Shown here one piece after another: positions 11,072 through 22,365 of a stretch of 64,000 bases of DNA. Each line of letters opens with the position of its first letter. Position 1 is the stretch's first letter. The notes under the pieces are model-generated. The model was not told where the DNA came from, searched no databases, and worked only from the letters and a program-made list of their open reading frames with translations. Source of the stretch: Tenrec ecaudatus (taxonomy: Eukaryota; Chordata; Mammalia; Afrosoricida; Tenrecidae); assembly GCF_050624435.1 (NCBI RefSeq), contig NW_027459435.1:1-64000 (forward strand). The letters run 5' to 3'. The position numbers and the translations under genes are program-made.

Positions 11072-11483
11072 TCACATGGCAAAAAGGATGAGGAAGGCCA
11101 CCATCAGGCAGAAAAGCCCGAGGGCCTTCGAGAAGGCAAAGCCCAGGATGGCATAGGAGAAGAGCGGCTGCTTCAGAGAAGGGTTCCTGGCATAAGCAAG
11201 GATGAGGCTCCCAAACCCAGTCCCAATGCAGGCTCCAGAGATGCCACTCCAACTGTGGCAGCCCCAATGAGCTTGGCTGCTGTGTCAATGTCCTTTGAGA
11301 TATGCTGGTTTGGAAGCTGTGACTAGGGATCAATCAAGTCAGGGAATGTAGGGATGCCAAGCTGCTGAAGCGCTCTTCTGTCAGTGTCTAGGATGTTTCT
11401 GCGCCACAGATGGGACACCTCATCAGCTGGGAGGCATTCCTGACCAAGGGATGAGTGGAGAAGAATTTGGCACTGGCAAAAAT
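11072..11483 (-). pseudogene. ATP5MC2: Processed pseudogene of mitochondrial ATP synthase c-subunit
   Basis: The parent gene encodes the proteolipid c of the F0 rotor, imported to the inner mitochondrial membrane by a cleaved transit peptide. This copy has no introns. Read leftward it shows a transit-like start (FASAKFFSTHPLVRNASQ) whose initiator is ATT, then HSFQTS before the mature protein. The mature segment matches the family: [13 protein letters not shown] and [13 protein letters not shown] coding, ending [11 protein letters not shown] and a stop at 11072-11074, about 137 codons compared with about 141 in mammals. Lesions include stops in the transit region and frameshifts around residues 75-90. 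AATAAA lies in the 3' sequence down to about 10920, beside an A/T-rich tract. The transit peptide resembles paralogue 2 more than 1 or 3. Confidence 0.85.
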
Positions 11484-11489
11484 TTTTAG

Positions 11490-12320
11490 GGGATGAGGGG
11501 TAGTGGCAGGCAAGCTGCTCCTACTGCAGAGAAAATCAAGACAGGTATATGCCTCTTCTTGATATGATTGAATTATATCATGTGCATGAAATTCCAATAA
11601 AACTGTTTTAGAAAAGAAACAGAAGATCATCTGTTACTTACACAGACCCTCATTGAAGGGCTTTGGTTAACAGGCTCATGGCCCAGTGCCTGTCTTTGTG
11701 AATAACATTCTATTAGCACACAGCTATGCCCTTTTCTCTTTCCTGCTGTTGTTTTCACAATCAGTAAGGTTGAATAATTGTCTCCAAGTCTATATGACCA
11801 ATGGAATAATCAATTATAGTTTTCAGAGGTCTTTTTGAAAAAAGAAATTTACTGACCCCTGATCTAGGGGAAGAATCTGGATGAAAAACAGCAAGGCTTG
11901 ATGAAAAACATAATTCTAAACTATGAAGATTGTTTGACAGGATATAATATTTTTTAAAAATAACTGATAGATAAGTAAGAACTACCAATCCTAATGGGAC
12001 AGTCATGACTTGCCTAGCTGTTAAATGAAAATTCAGTCATTCAGACCCACGAACTGCTGTGTGGGAGAATTTGTGGTGGAATAATCTCATAAGGAAATAC
12101 AGGCTTGGAAATCTTGTAGGAGCAGTTCTAGTCTGTCCTCTAGGATTACTATGACTTGGAACTGATCAATGTCAACAGAATTTTAGTTTGGGTGAAAGCA
12201 ACTTTTTACAATATATTGTACTTGAATAAATGACACCACGTTTCAAACCACCAACTTTACAGCCATTAATTGAGGCCTTAACGGTTAGCACTCCACTGAG
12301 TCTTCCTGAAAGATATTCAG
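11490..12320. other. Unassigned, with a possible short AfroSINE/RTE tail
   Basis: Part of 11490-11620 may be 5' untranslated sequence of the ATP5MC2 retrocopy. Near 12120-12170 'gttctagtctgtcctctagg' recalls an AfroSINE or RTE tail. Nothing else recognised. Confidence 0.35.
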
Positions 12321-12322
12321 AC

Positions 12323-12824
12323 TGTGGCAGTTACATGATCTCCTGTGAACCTGCGAAGGGGTGCAGTCTAGCCTGTCAATCAGGTCATGCCTTAATGACC
12401 TCATTTGGAGGTGCAAAGGAGATGAATAGCTCACTGAAGGCTAGATACACTCTCTCCCTGTGAGGCATTGTTGTTGACAAGCCACATGGAGCTATGCTAA
12501 TGGCAGCCAGAACCTTGGAGCTGGAGGAGTCACGTGGAGGCCCACGCCAGCAGTAAGATGCTTCTAATGCCACTGGATCCACAAGACTTTCCACCCACTA
12601 ACCTGTGATTTTCTTGCACCTGGCATTGTATCATGTATTGCATGAGTCTGAAGAGGAATTTACAGAATGGTATCAGACATATGGGCAAATATTGGCCTTA
12701 TGGGTTTAATCTGCACTGGACTGGTGTGTTTTCTCAATATACCGTTGCTCTTTATATAAAGCTTTTTCCTATACACATAGGAGTGTCTATGAATTTGTTT
12801 CTCCAGTCCACCAGGACTAAAACA
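12323..12824 (-). mobile_element. ERV-L (MLT2-like) solo LTR, reverse
   Basis: Begins tgtggcagtt and ends ggactaaaaca. It is colinear with the copies at 8.2 and 59.3 kb ('ccactggatccacaagactt', 'gcatgagtctgaag'). Flanks cagac and ctgac are a weak 5-bp duplication. Confidence 0.75.
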
Positions 12825-13152
12825 CTGACCTTCTCAAAATACACGCTGATCACCCCTGGAAAATTTCTACTCCCTATGGGACAAGCTCATTTTGGTTGGT
12901 TGTTTTTCTCTCTATGAGAATGTTTTATTTTCTTACAATACAACTTTGAATTCACAGATATTAAGGGTAGGAACTGAATCATAAAAAGAAAACAAAACAT
13001 AAATTCCCGTGTGAAATAGTGAGATGAAGAACCCTGGATCACAATAGAGATCCAGACTAGAAACTCCCTCTCCAAATGCACATGATCCAGAATCATTCCT
13101 TCTGTTCATGCCCTTACAGAGCCCTGCAACACAGCTCCCTCCCTGCATAGGA

Positions 13153-13188
13153 GGTTTGTGTCTGTACTCACTTTGACTTCTCTCTGTG
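13153..13188 (-). other. Degenerate RSS of V pseudogene 2
   Basis: Plus-strand nonamer ggtttgtgt (13153-13161), then only 20 bp, then a mismatched heptamer ctctgtg (13182-13188). Compared with the 23-bp spacer of its neighbour, 3 bp have been lost. The 3' flank ('aactttgaattcacagat' near 12950) is shared with the V at 15.7 kb. Confidence 0.65.
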
Positions 13189-13626
13189 TTTCTTCCCCAC
13201 CATTATACATGGACGTGTGATTGACTTTTAGACTGTCCTTTCGCTGATACGATGTGTTCTTGGCAATGTCTCTGGAGATGGTAAACCAGCTTTCATGGAA
13301 TCTGTACAATATGTGATATCAACAGTACTAATAAGACACCCTGCAGGCCTGGAACTTGGCTCATACAGGTCATGGAAAAGTTACTAAATGTAAATCCAGA
13401 GTTTGCACATTAGAATCTCAAAAATGTCTTATGCTCCCTCAAGTTTCCTTCAGACTCAACCAGTTGCACATTGCAATTGCCATTTTCAAACAAAATATAT
13501 GCCGGTCATGAAAGCGATCACACATGTCAACTGTGTGCAACTCATACCCACTCACACACACTTGCTCTCAATAGCATTACTTATTAAAATAGCTGCCTGA
13601 AAAACCCAGCTTAGTACAGACTCCAT
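13189..13626 (-). pseudogene. IGHV pseudogene 2 (clan III / IGHV3-like)
   Basis: Leader exon 1 is intact (13581-13626, 46 bp; MESVLSWVFQ from the ATG at 13626, followed by a GTAATG donor). Exon 2 retains NVQLVESEGNLRE in framework 1 and SGFTFSNFSM across CDR1, with a TAA replacing the codon before the first cysteine. Framework 2 is badly eroded (the RQ.PGKG region reads SQVPGLQG). Framework 3 reads FTISRDIAKNTSYQ, and the second cysteine block is destroyed (MYNGGEE in place of MYYCAR). It cannot encode a variable domain. An octamer lies upstream at 13751, as expected for an IGHV promoter. Confidence 0.85.
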
Positions 13627-13750
13627 GATGATTCTGTGTTCATACAAATTTCAGAACAGCGACTCTTGTAGATTATGGTACTGAGGATCTTCTCCAAGAA
13701 CTGTTTTGTTGGGATTGGGGTGTTTTTTTATCAGCATAAGGAGGGCCTTT

Positions 13751-13758
13751 ATTTGCAT
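13751..13758 (-). promoter_or_regulatory. Octamer of V pseudogene 2 promoter
   Basis: Plus-strand atttgcat, ATGCAAAT in the V direction, about 125 bp upstream of the leader ATG, the same spacing as in its neighbours. Confidence 0.75.
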
Positions 13759-13759
13759 A

Positions 13760-15470
13760 TGCTTCTCCTAGAGAGAATGAGCCTGATTCACAGATAAAGC
13801 AGTCACAAAACCCCATGCTTCAATCCCTGAGCGTTTCACCTCTGAGAGTTTCCCCAAGAAGAGGAAGAAACTGACATATTGGCAATGAGGCCTATTTTCC
13901 CAGGTGTATTAAATCAGAATAAGAGCTAAATTTTAGTAAATACATCATGAGACTATATCCAATGGACTATGTGCAGATTTGCATGTGAGTGGTAACTTTG
14001 TAATAAAGTTTAAAAGGGGTCAATCTGAGATGAGAATGTTGGCTGCTTCCTCATAGAACACATTCCCTTCCGTGACTTCTCCATTCTTCAAGAACAAGGC
14101 CTATTCTTTCAGGCCACAGAAAGTGATGAAGAAGATGGTTGAGGAGGGAGACACAAATTAAGTTTGAGAACAGCTTTGGGAATAAAGGCAGTAGTCCTCT
14201 CCTCTCAGGGACTTATATCTTTCTAAGATACTCAGAACAAAACCAAGAGCATTTAAATTGTCAGATACACATTTTCTCTCTGCAATAGATTATGTAAAAT
14301 TAGATATTCAAATATTTGAAGGTCAGCTAAATCTAGAAATCTCATTGAATTCAGCCAAAAATAGCTCCCATTCAATGCGTGCTGTAAATAGGAGTGGCTT
14401 TTGTAAGTCACTAAGAAGGAAGAACTTTTCTTTGACAACTACACTCCTACATCTACTCAAGAGTTATTCTAGTGTGGAAAGAGTACATGCAACACTAAAA
14501 AAATTACCTTTGACACAGGAAGACATGTAGTATCCACAAAGTCATCATTAATAAAGTTATTCACACCTAATCTTACATTTCATACAGGATCTTATACCAA
14601 AATAGCTGAAATTCTTCACTTAAGGTTGTGTGTCAATGGATACTGGGAATGTTACCGGTATCAAACAACAAAATACTAGCAAAGCCACTAGGAGGAGGAT
14701 GAGCTCATTAATAGGACAAATGTGGACCCTCTGGGTGAAACCAGAAGGAGTGGCCGACATTCTTTGGGGCTGTGAAGGTGAAGATACAACATCCAGCATG
14801 AGGAACTGAATGATCCCGTTTGGCCCTAAGCTCTCCCTGAATCCTGAATTTTCACAAAAAGTTAGTGTGTTTCCTGGACTATCATGGGCTGCAGGTTCTG
14901 AAGGATAGACTGATATAGGATATTAACACCCAGATAATAAAATGCAGTTGGCGAATTTATGTATTTTCAGATGGGATTCCAGAAAAGATACACACACACA
15001 CACAGCCACAAAGGTTAGGAAAAACAACCAAAGCTGTCCTGACCCCTGAGATTTCCCCAAATGTTGGAAACTTGACTGAATAATTTGTGGTAGTAGAGCC
15101 CTGCGTTTGCACTCTACCCTGGGGTAAAAAAAAGGAAAACAAAAAAAGCAAAAATCAGCAACAACAAAAATTGTGTCATTTGAAGAAACAATTCAATATA
15201 AAATAGGCAGACTGCCTATCTTTTATTAAATTATTAGCTAGATGATTGCCAGAATTCCTCAGAGTGTGCTGAAAGAACATACTGTTAGACTTTCAGCCAA
15301 TACTCAAACACTTAATAGATACCTTTACCCAGGCACCATTTTCCTGAAGTCTGATTGGAAAATATTTTATCTGAGCGTCTTGAGAACTCTGATGCAGGGA
15401 CCGCTGGCAAAGTCATTTCCTGTCCTTAAAGGTTAAGAAGCGGATTGTTGCTGTGGGGCAGAATATAGTT
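13760..15470. other. Unassigned intergenic stretch between V pseudogenes 2 and 3
   Basis: No RSS, leader or framework motif found. A short CA run lies at 14990-15005. No repeat family assigned. Confidence 0.3.
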
Positions 15471-15685
15471 TTGGTTACAATATAACTTTGAATTCACAGA
15501 TGCCAGGAGTAGGCACAGAAGTATTATTTTTTAAATTAGAGATTTCCCACAAGGAACTGAGATTTCTGAGAATCCACATATAACCACAGGAAACCAGCCT
15601 TGAGCTCCAGCTGCTCCTGGGTCTGAGTCCTGTGCTTTGTGGGTCCTGCGCACCCCCTGGAGACCAATATCCTCCCACCAGGGGA

Positions 15686-15724
15686 AGTTTGTGTCCGGGC
15701 TCTCACTGACTTCCCCTCACTGTG
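15686..15724 (-). other. Well-preserved RSS of V pseudogene 3
   Basis: In the V direction: heptamer CACAGTG (15718-15724), exactly 23-bp spacer (15695-15717), nonamer ACACAAACT (15686-15694). The heptamer is consensus. The nonamer is a common IGHV variant. Confidence 0.9.
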
Positions 15725-16162
15725 TCTCTTGCACAGTAATACATGGCTGTGTCTTCGGCTTTCAGGCTGTTCATCTGCAGATACAGCGTGTTCTTGGCGT
15801 TGTCTCTGGAGATGGTTAATTGGCCCTTTACTGAATCTGTATAGTATGTACTAACACCAGTACTAATGCCTGCGACCCACTGCAGGCCCTTCCCTGGATA
15901 CTGGCGGGCCCAGCTCATCCATGGTCACTGAAGGTGAATCCAGAAGCTGCACAAGAGAGTCTCAAAGACTCTCCAGGCTTTCTCAGATCGCCCACAGACT
16001 ACACCAGGTGCACCTCACACTGAACACCTGCAAACAGACACTCTGATTAGATGACTTACATACAAACACATGCACTCACAATTATACACACACACAGCAA
16101 GCTCTACAATGATTACCATGTAAAATGGCCAAAATGAAAGCCACGTTTGGTACCAAATTCAT
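15725..16162 (-). pseudogene. IGHV pseudogene 3 (clan III / IGHV3-like), best preserved
   Basis: Leader exon 1 is 16117-16162 (46 bp; MNLVPNVAFILAILH; GTAAT donor). Exon 2 is 15725-16027 after a TTTGCAG acceptor. Framework 1 carries [17 protein letters not shown] with its cysteine. Framework 2 has the tryptophan (MSWARQ) and GKGLQWVAG. Framework 3 is fully open: [19 protein letters not shown] to [10 protein letters not shown] with the second cysteine. Only two lesions are visible: TAG at the sixth codon of framework 1 (expected Glu) and a 1-base deletion at the end of CDR1. Promoter octamer, splice sites and RSS are all present. It is a recent pseudogene by this measure, or one allele of a gene that could be intact elsewhere. 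Confidence 0.92.
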
Positions 16163-16288
16163 TATGTGTCCTCTGGACTAGCTCTTGCTTTCAAAATATT
16201 AACAGCAGAGACCCCAGAAATGGGTACTGTCCTCTGAGAAGTCCCACATCAGGGCCTGTGGTTGTTTTATCAGCAGGCAGAGAGCTGC

Positions 16289-16296
16289 ATTTGCAT
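16289..16296 (-). promoter_or_regulatory. Octamer of V pseudogene 3 promoter
   Basis: Plus-strand atttgcat, ATGCAAAT in the V direction, about 127 bp upstream of the leader ATG. Confidence 0.8.
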
Positions 16297-16399
16297 GTCC
16301 CCTGATATTTAGAAGCAGATGAGTAGAGAATATGGACAAGAGTTCTCCCTCAGACTGAACGAGCACTCCCAACAGAAAACAGCTCTTAAGCAGGTTGTT

Positions 16400-17160
16400 T
16401 ATCAAGCATTGCTTTAATTGTTATCAATTATCAATCTTTTTAAGAAATAGTTTTCAATTTGTAAACTTTATATTACATACATAACAAACTTTCTAATTGA
16501 GTGGTATGAGCATTCACAATGCATCCTCTCTGATTCCCCTTATGGTGTGGATTCACATGATGATAGTGGACCGTTCTATTACCTGTTTCTTGTGTGGGAA
16601 CCTTACTGATTTTCTTTCCTTCTAAGCATTTCCATATTTCAGTGATATTTGTACAGTGTGGACAGGAAGTTCTTCATAAAGCATGTCCACAAAACATGCA
16701 GAATGGTGTCTCCTCTCCGGTTTCTGATCTGAGAGATTCCAGTCCTCCTGCTTTTGTGATAATCAGGAAACCTGGCTATTTATCACTTTTCTTCATCTTC
16801 TAAAAGAGTCAGTTTTCATATAATCAGCTTACTGGTTGTGTTCCTGTTATTTCATTTATCTTGGTTACTTTTTTATTGTCTCTCCCAGGCCCGTGCTACC
16901 TATGCCATGGATATTACCTATGCATACTCACCTTTTTCTAGTTCCATTAGTTGGAAACTGAAGTAATCAATCTCAGAGTTTTACTTCTACACTATACAAC
17001 TGTGTGTTGCTATGAATTCCTCATTAAGTTCTCTTCAGATGAACCCCACGGTTTGTTGTCTTGTGATTTCATTTAATCCAGTACAGCCATCTAGGATGTG
17101 AAAATCATTAAACACATGTTCATGACACAAATAATATAGTATATATCCATATATTCATCA
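16400..17160. other. Unassigned intergenic stretch
   Basis: AT-rich, perhaps old retrotransposon sequence. No coding or signal motif recognised. Confidence 0.3.
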
Positions 17161-17164
17161 CTCA

Positions 17165-17335
17165 CACTCACTGCCATGAGCCAGTGCAGACTCATCATGA
17201 CCCTATAGACAGCGTAGAATTGTCCTTGAGCACTTCTGAAACTGTAACTCTTTAGGGAGAAGAAAGCCCTGTTTTTCTACTGTGGAACAGCTAGTACTTA
17301 AGAACTCCTGAAATTTCAGGTCGCAGCTTAATGAG
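17165..17335 (-). mobile_element. AfroSINE, reverse
   Basis: Reads 'gactcatcatgaccctatagacag' split across the tail module, with the head side ending 'accaccagg'. This is the usual AfroSINE order read backwards. Confidence 0.7.
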
Positions 17336-17613
17336 TAACCAAAACACCACCAGGATTCATTTATGCATACATATATTTAAATGTGTTTATGCATACAACA
17401 TATAAATGAATGAATATTGAAATTGATGTGGTGTTTTGTAATATTTAGGAAGACAAGATTCTCAGAGAAAATGTTTTGGAGGGAAAGGAAACCCTAGATA
17501 CTAAGAGGAAGCTCCTTGCTCCCATGCCTCCCCCATTGCCCTTGCCCAGAAGTCTGGCTCCTGTGCTCTGTGCAGCTCATGTGATCCCTATAGACTAAGG
17601 TCATTATTACAGG

Positions 17614-17652
17614 GAAGGTTGTGCCTGGATGGCACTGAGTCCTCTCACTGTT
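17614..17652 (-). other. RSS of V pseudogene 4
   Basis: Heptamer AACAGTG (17646-17652, one mismatch), exactly 23-bp spacer (17623-17645), nonamer ACAACCTTC (17614-17622). Confidence 0.75.
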
Positions 17653-17950
17653 CCTCTCACACAGTAATGGACAGCTGTGCCCTCAGTGGTCATTGCGCTC
17701 AGCTGCGGGGAGAACTGCTTGGTGGATATGCTTTTGGCGCTTGAGAGTCAGCTGCATTAAGGCAGGTAATTGTTTCCTGATGCTCAAACATATTGATAAC
17801 AAGTGCTGCAAACTTTTCTGCTGGTTGTGGTAGATTCAGGTCCAGAAATATGGAGCCACAAGAGACAGCAAATCTTAGGGAGAGGATTTGTGAGGGATTC
17901 ATCACTCCTGGGCTCAAATCCTGATGCTGTACCTGTCACGGGGCACCCAG
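17653..17950 (-). pseudogene. IGHV pseudogene 4 (clan II / IGHV4-like), V exon only
   Basis: The V region starts at 17936 with QVQHQDLSPG, then NPSQILSL as in clan II framework 1. The first cysteine is lost (RFAVSCGS in place of TCAVSGGS). Framework 2 is eroded (PQPAEKFAALV where PGKGLEW is expected). After a frame change, framework 3 reads TKQFSPQLSAMTTEGTAVHY and then CVR. At the leader side a short GVL-like part-2 is visible, but the acceptor AG is not convincing and no leader exon 1 was found. Upstream sequence has no octamer in the V orientation. Confidence 0.75.
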
Positions 17951-17954
17951 GACA

Positions 17955-18880
17955 GGGAGGAAAAAAATCCATGCTGACAACTAATGTAAGTCTCTTTTAT
18001 GTTAACCCATTTTTGGAGTCTCTTGCTATTACCAGAGACATAACTTCCAGACCAAAGAATACATGAAAGAAAATAAAAACTTGCGGACAAGTTATACAGT
18101 TTCTGGAGAATTGTGACCAGTGTGGTGCCTTTCACCATGTTTTGAACTTTAACCTGGAAATTGAAGGAGTGATCTGCATGTTAGAGCCCAAGGAGAACAA
18201 AGTAGAGATACTTTCAATCTTTTCTCAAAAAACCGAAAAGAGAGTCTAATGTCTTCATCTTCTCTGGAATTGGCTTCCATTTATTGAGAACTCAAGTTCC
18301 TTACACCAAAGAGTGGAGAAAATGTCTGGACACAGAAAGCTTAGAGAGTGTTAAGAAATTCTGATTTCATTAACCCCCAGCTGACAGTGGATATTACTTC
18401 TACTGTGTTCTCTCATTTATCTGAATAGTCTCTTGAAAATTCAGTCCTCTTTCTTTAGCCTAACATGTAAATTAGCACGAGTTGTGATGGTGGACATGTA
18501 CAGAGTTTTGAGATGCAAATGGGCAAAGGACATGAATAGATACTTGACTAAAGGGGACATTCAATTTGCAAAGATACACATACAAATATGTTAATTCCCA
18601 TTACTCATTGGTGGTGTTATTGTTTATTTGGTTGACTTTGTTTTTGAGATCTTTTCTTGGAATGGTTACAGAATACCTGGCCATATTTTCTGGAAAACAT
18701 TTTAAGCACTTTCACGGAATATTTTTTCTAAAACATATATGTTTAATACAACCTGTAGTGTGGTTTGTTTGTTTTTTCCATGAATTTTCATTGTGCATCA
18801 CAGTAATACAGAATCATTGAAAGCTGTAGTAGTTTCTCTGTGCAACACGCTGTTCTGAGCAAATAACCTGAGAAGCTGTA
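17955..18880. other. Unassigned stretch upstream of V pseudogene 4
   Basis: The leader exon and promoter of the fourth V should lie here but were not recognised. No other gene is visible. Confidence 0.3.
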
Positions 18881-18884
18881 CTAA

Positions 18885-19705
18885 CTGAAAACTATGACAT
18901 CAAGATTGAAGGAAGCCAGGTTCATAATCCGGCACATGCAAATGACATAAAACTACATGTTGTAAGACAATATGACTTGTAGAACTTACTGATAAAGAGC
19001 AGGGATTACTGCCTTCACTTTAGATTAAAATTCAATGTAAAGAAAATTAAACTCCCTAATATGGGACCAATGGAAAGTATCAGGATAAATGGGGATAATA
19101 TTGAAATTTGGAAGAAGTTCATCTCTCTTGGATCTACAATCAATATTCATGGAAGCTTGACTCAATCAACTGCTGCATTTAGTTGAGGAAACCTGCTGCA
19201 CAGACCTCGTCAAAGGTGAAGAGCAAGGAAGTCTCTTTGAAGACTCAGATGTACCTGGCCCAAATTATGAGGTTTCCAATTGTCTCATGTGCATGTCAAA
19301 GTCGGACAATGAATGAAAAGGATGAAAGATCAAACGATGTACCTGAATTATGGTACTGGAGAATAATTTGATGGTAGGATGGACCACCAGAAGAACAAAC
19401 AATTGTATATTGAATGATGTGCAATGCTTAATAGAAAGAAGGGAGGAGGTGATTACTTCATCTCAAGTACTTCGGACATTTGTTAGGAAAATCAGAACTT
19501 GGATAAGGACCTAATGCTTTATGAAACATAAGGTTATTAAAAAAGGTAACCTTTAACAAGCTAGATTGGCACAGTAACTGCAAAAAAGGCCTCATACATC
19601 ACAACTGTGAGAATGAAGCAAGACCTACGCTTCATTCTGTTTTCTCTAGTGTTGCTGTGGGTCCAAATTTATTTGATAGGACTTAAAACAGCAAAATGCA
19701 AGGTC
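18885..19705 (+). mobile_element. RTE/BovB-type LINE ORF2 C-terminal fragment (AFRO_LA-like)
   Basis: Sequence order matches the afrotherian RTE family: 'gcaaatgacataaaact' (RT region), 'ggaccaatggaaagtatc', 'cttggatctacaatcaat', 'atgtgcatgtcaaag' and 'ggacatttgttagg'. Stops and gaps in every frame show it is dead. Confidence 0.75.
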
Positions 19706-19815
19706 AATGACAAACATTGAACTCAATGCAGAGTAAGTGAAGGCATTCACCTTTCAAATTGGAATCAGATAAGGCTATCATTAAATACCAATCTTAATTC
19801 GTATTGTGCTGAAAC

Positions 19816-21046
19816 TGTGGTAGTTAAATAATCTGGTGTCAGCTTGAGAATATTGAAAGTGAAGGGGTGGAATTTAGCCTGTCAATCGGGTCACAGCTTG
19901 ATGACCTCATTTGGTAATGCTATGGAAATAAATAGCTTGCTGGAGGAGGGATACACACTCACTCTAGTTGTGGGATACAAAATGCCCCCCAGCTTTGTCT
20001 CACACAAATTTCTGACAAACAGAGGTTATTTGAAAGCTCATGGTGGGAGGTCAGATGCTTAGACATATTCCTCCTGCAGGCATCTGTTCCACTCTAGGTG
20101 GGGTACCCACCCAACTGTTAATGGTTTCCATGGAGAGCCAGGAAACAGGTCAAACCTGCTTGGTGACATACAAAGTTAGGCTGCCATCCTGAATCTAGGA
20201 TCCACCCATCTTATCACATGTAAACCCTTAATCCCTCCTCTTCCTATAGTGTATGTACCCCTATATCACCCCCCCTACCACTACTGTATTACCTATTCCA
20301 CAACCCTTTTCTCTGATGTATGTCTTTACCTGTAATTCGGGGGCTTACATGCCCCACCCAAAAGAAGATATATAAGCCTGGGTTAACAATATAAAGCCCT
20401 CTCCCCTCACTCTCCCTGGCTCTCAGCTCTCCCTTCATCTCCCTCCATCCTTGCTCCCCTGTTCCCTTTCCCATTGTCCTCCTTCCTCTCCCCCTCTCTC
20501 CTGCCCTCCTGTCTCCCATCTCCACGTGGACCACCAAGTGGGGCTGAGGTGAGCATGCTACCAGGAAATGTGTCTGACTCCATTATTTCAATCTCTCTTC
20601 TAATCTCTCCGTATTCTCTAGGACTTTATTATAATCTTTATATATCTCAACTGTCCTATTGTGCCTATCAAACCTGCAATTAGTTGTGGGAGGCTGACCT
20701 TTACCTCACACTCCCTGTGACACGTTCCTGCTGATAAGACACATGGAGCTACACTAGATTCCTGCAGCTGGAGGATCCTGTAGCATTGAGAGTTTCCATT
20801 GCCTCTGGATCCACAAGTCTTTCCACCTACTGGCCTGCGATCTTCCTGTATCCAGGGTCATTGCATGTGTTGCATGAGTCTGAAGCAGTATTTTTAGATT
20901 GGTATTGGACATATGGGTTAATATAGGACGTATGGACTTGGATAGGATGTTTTCTCAATATACAATTGCTCTTTTATGTAAAGGTCTTTCTTAAACAGAT
21001 TTGAGTGTCTATGAGTTTGTTTCTCTAGTCCACCCTGACTAACACA
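19816..21046 (-). mobile_element. ERV-L (MLT2-like) solo LTR, reverse, split by a nested LTR
   Basis: Left part 19816-19968 (tgtggtagtt start) and right part 20711-21046 (to 'cctgactaacaca') are colinear with the uninterrupted copy at 8.2 kb. The 742 bp between them are a different LTR. Confidence 0.75.
19969..20710 (+). mobile_element. Solo LTR of a second ERV family (LTR-B), nested
   Basis: Starts tgtgggata and ends tacctcaca, near-matching terminal inverted repeats. It has a TATA-like 'gatatataagcc' at about 20368 and a pyrimidine-rich segment 20400-20520. A reverse copy with the same internal order lies at 37788-38485, which sets the family limits. ERV class not assigned. Confidence 0.7.
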
Positions 21047-21054
21047 AACTTTGA

Positions 21055-21445
21055 ACAATAGCTATCAGTCAACAAATGAAAACCAAATGCATCCTAAATG
21101 GCAACAAAGAGGTAAAACTCTCTATAATTGCTGATGACAACTCTCTGTAATTGCTGATGATTTTCTAAACATAGAAAATCCAAAAGCCCTAGAAGAAAAT
21201 TGTTGAAAGCTCTGAAAAGGAAATCAGAAAATAATATCATTTACAATAGCTATCTAAAAGATAAAATAAATGGAATAAACCTAAGAGAACCAAAGTCTTG
21301 TAGAAAGAAGTCTATAAGAAAAACACTACTCCAAGTTACCAAAAGAAATGCAAATAATGAGACTAATGGACCATGTTCATGAAGCAGAAGGCTCAGCTTT
21401 GTGAAAATAACACACTCTAAGCAATCTATAATTATAATGCAATTA
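21055..21445 (+). mobile_element. L1 ORF2 fragment (RT region), plus
   Basis: Contains 'attgctgatga' ... 'aacatagaaaatccaaa' and 'agctatctaaaagataaaat', typical of the L1 reverse-transcriptase region. No open frame of length. Confidence 0.65.
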
Positions 21446-21639
21446 CCATTATAATTAACTTCTGACCAAGATCCCAGTGTCTATCTTCAAGGACATGGAA
21501 TTACTGACCATATTTTAAAAGAAATGGGAGGAGATGAGTCACTCAGGGTTCAGTGTAGCAACAATGAAAATCAAAACCTTCCTCTAGTGCTTGAACGCTT
21601 CCTCCCCTCAATTCTCATGATCCCAATTCTGCCTTGGGG

Positions 21640-22085
21640 ACCTGGTTAGACCAGAGGATGCACAGCGGTGCAGTAAGGATCTGGAAACAGGGAATCTAGG
21701 ACGGATGAACCCCTCAGGACCAGCGGTGAGAGTGGCGACACCTGGAGGGAAGGGGGTATAGAAAGGGAGAACCGATCTAGGGGATCTACATGTAACCTCC
21801 TCTCTGGGTGATGGGAAACGGGAAGGAAGGTGAGGGGAGAGACCGGACAGTGTAAGATAAGATAAAATAATAATTTATAAACTATTAAGGGTTCATGGGG
21901 GAGGGGGGAGAAAAGAGGGAGGGGTAGGGGAAAAAGGAAAATGAGATGATTCCAGGAACCCAAGTGGAAGGCGAATTTTGAGAATGATGAGGGCAATGAA
22001 TGTATAAGGATGCTTTACTCAATTGATGTATGTATGGATTGTGATAAGAGTTGTATGAGCCCCAATAAAATGATTTATTAAAAAT
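21640..22085 (+). mobile_element. L1-related 3' segment, plus orientation
   Basis: Reverse complement of the recurrent family, ending 'gattgtgataagagttgtat', then 'ccaataaaatgatttatt' and an A-rich tail. With 21055-21445 it probably forms one internally deleted L1. Confidence 0.8.
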
Positions 22086-22159
22086 TACTCTTCAACTTAA
22101 AAAAATGAAACAAATCCATCATAAAAAGGCCAAAACTACACAGACACTCCATACCTAGG

Positions 22160-22365
22160 AGATCCAGTGGTGTTGTAGATTACAAAATAGACTACTATTT
22201 GCAAGTTCTGCAGTTCAAGACCATCATCTAATCCTCAGGAGAAAGACAAAGCTTTCTGATCATGGAAGGTTTTACAGTCTCAGAAATCCAAAGGGGCAAT
22301 GATGGTTTGTCCTGTACAGTTTCTATGAATCTTAATTGATTCAACAGCAGTTAAGTTGGGTGTTT
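22160..22365 (+). mobile_element. AfroSINE
   Basis: Head 'gtggtgttgtagattac' and 'caagttctgcagttcaag', then 'ttacagtctcagaaatcc' and a degraded tail. Same order as the copy at 42.6 kb. Confidence 0.7.

Noticed and set aside
10952..11326. Plus-strand 124-codon frame over the ATP synthase retrocopy
   Set aside because: Antisense shadow of the ATP5MC2 pseudogene.
18385..18415. Plus-strand DSGYYFYC motif, like the end of an Ig or TCR V domain
   Set aside because: A single short motif with no framework sequence before it and no RSS after it, on the strand opposite to all other V segments.
18513..18520. ATGCAAAT octamer on the plus strand near V pseudogene 4
   Set aside because: Wrong orientation for the minus-strand V, and no plus-strand V follows.
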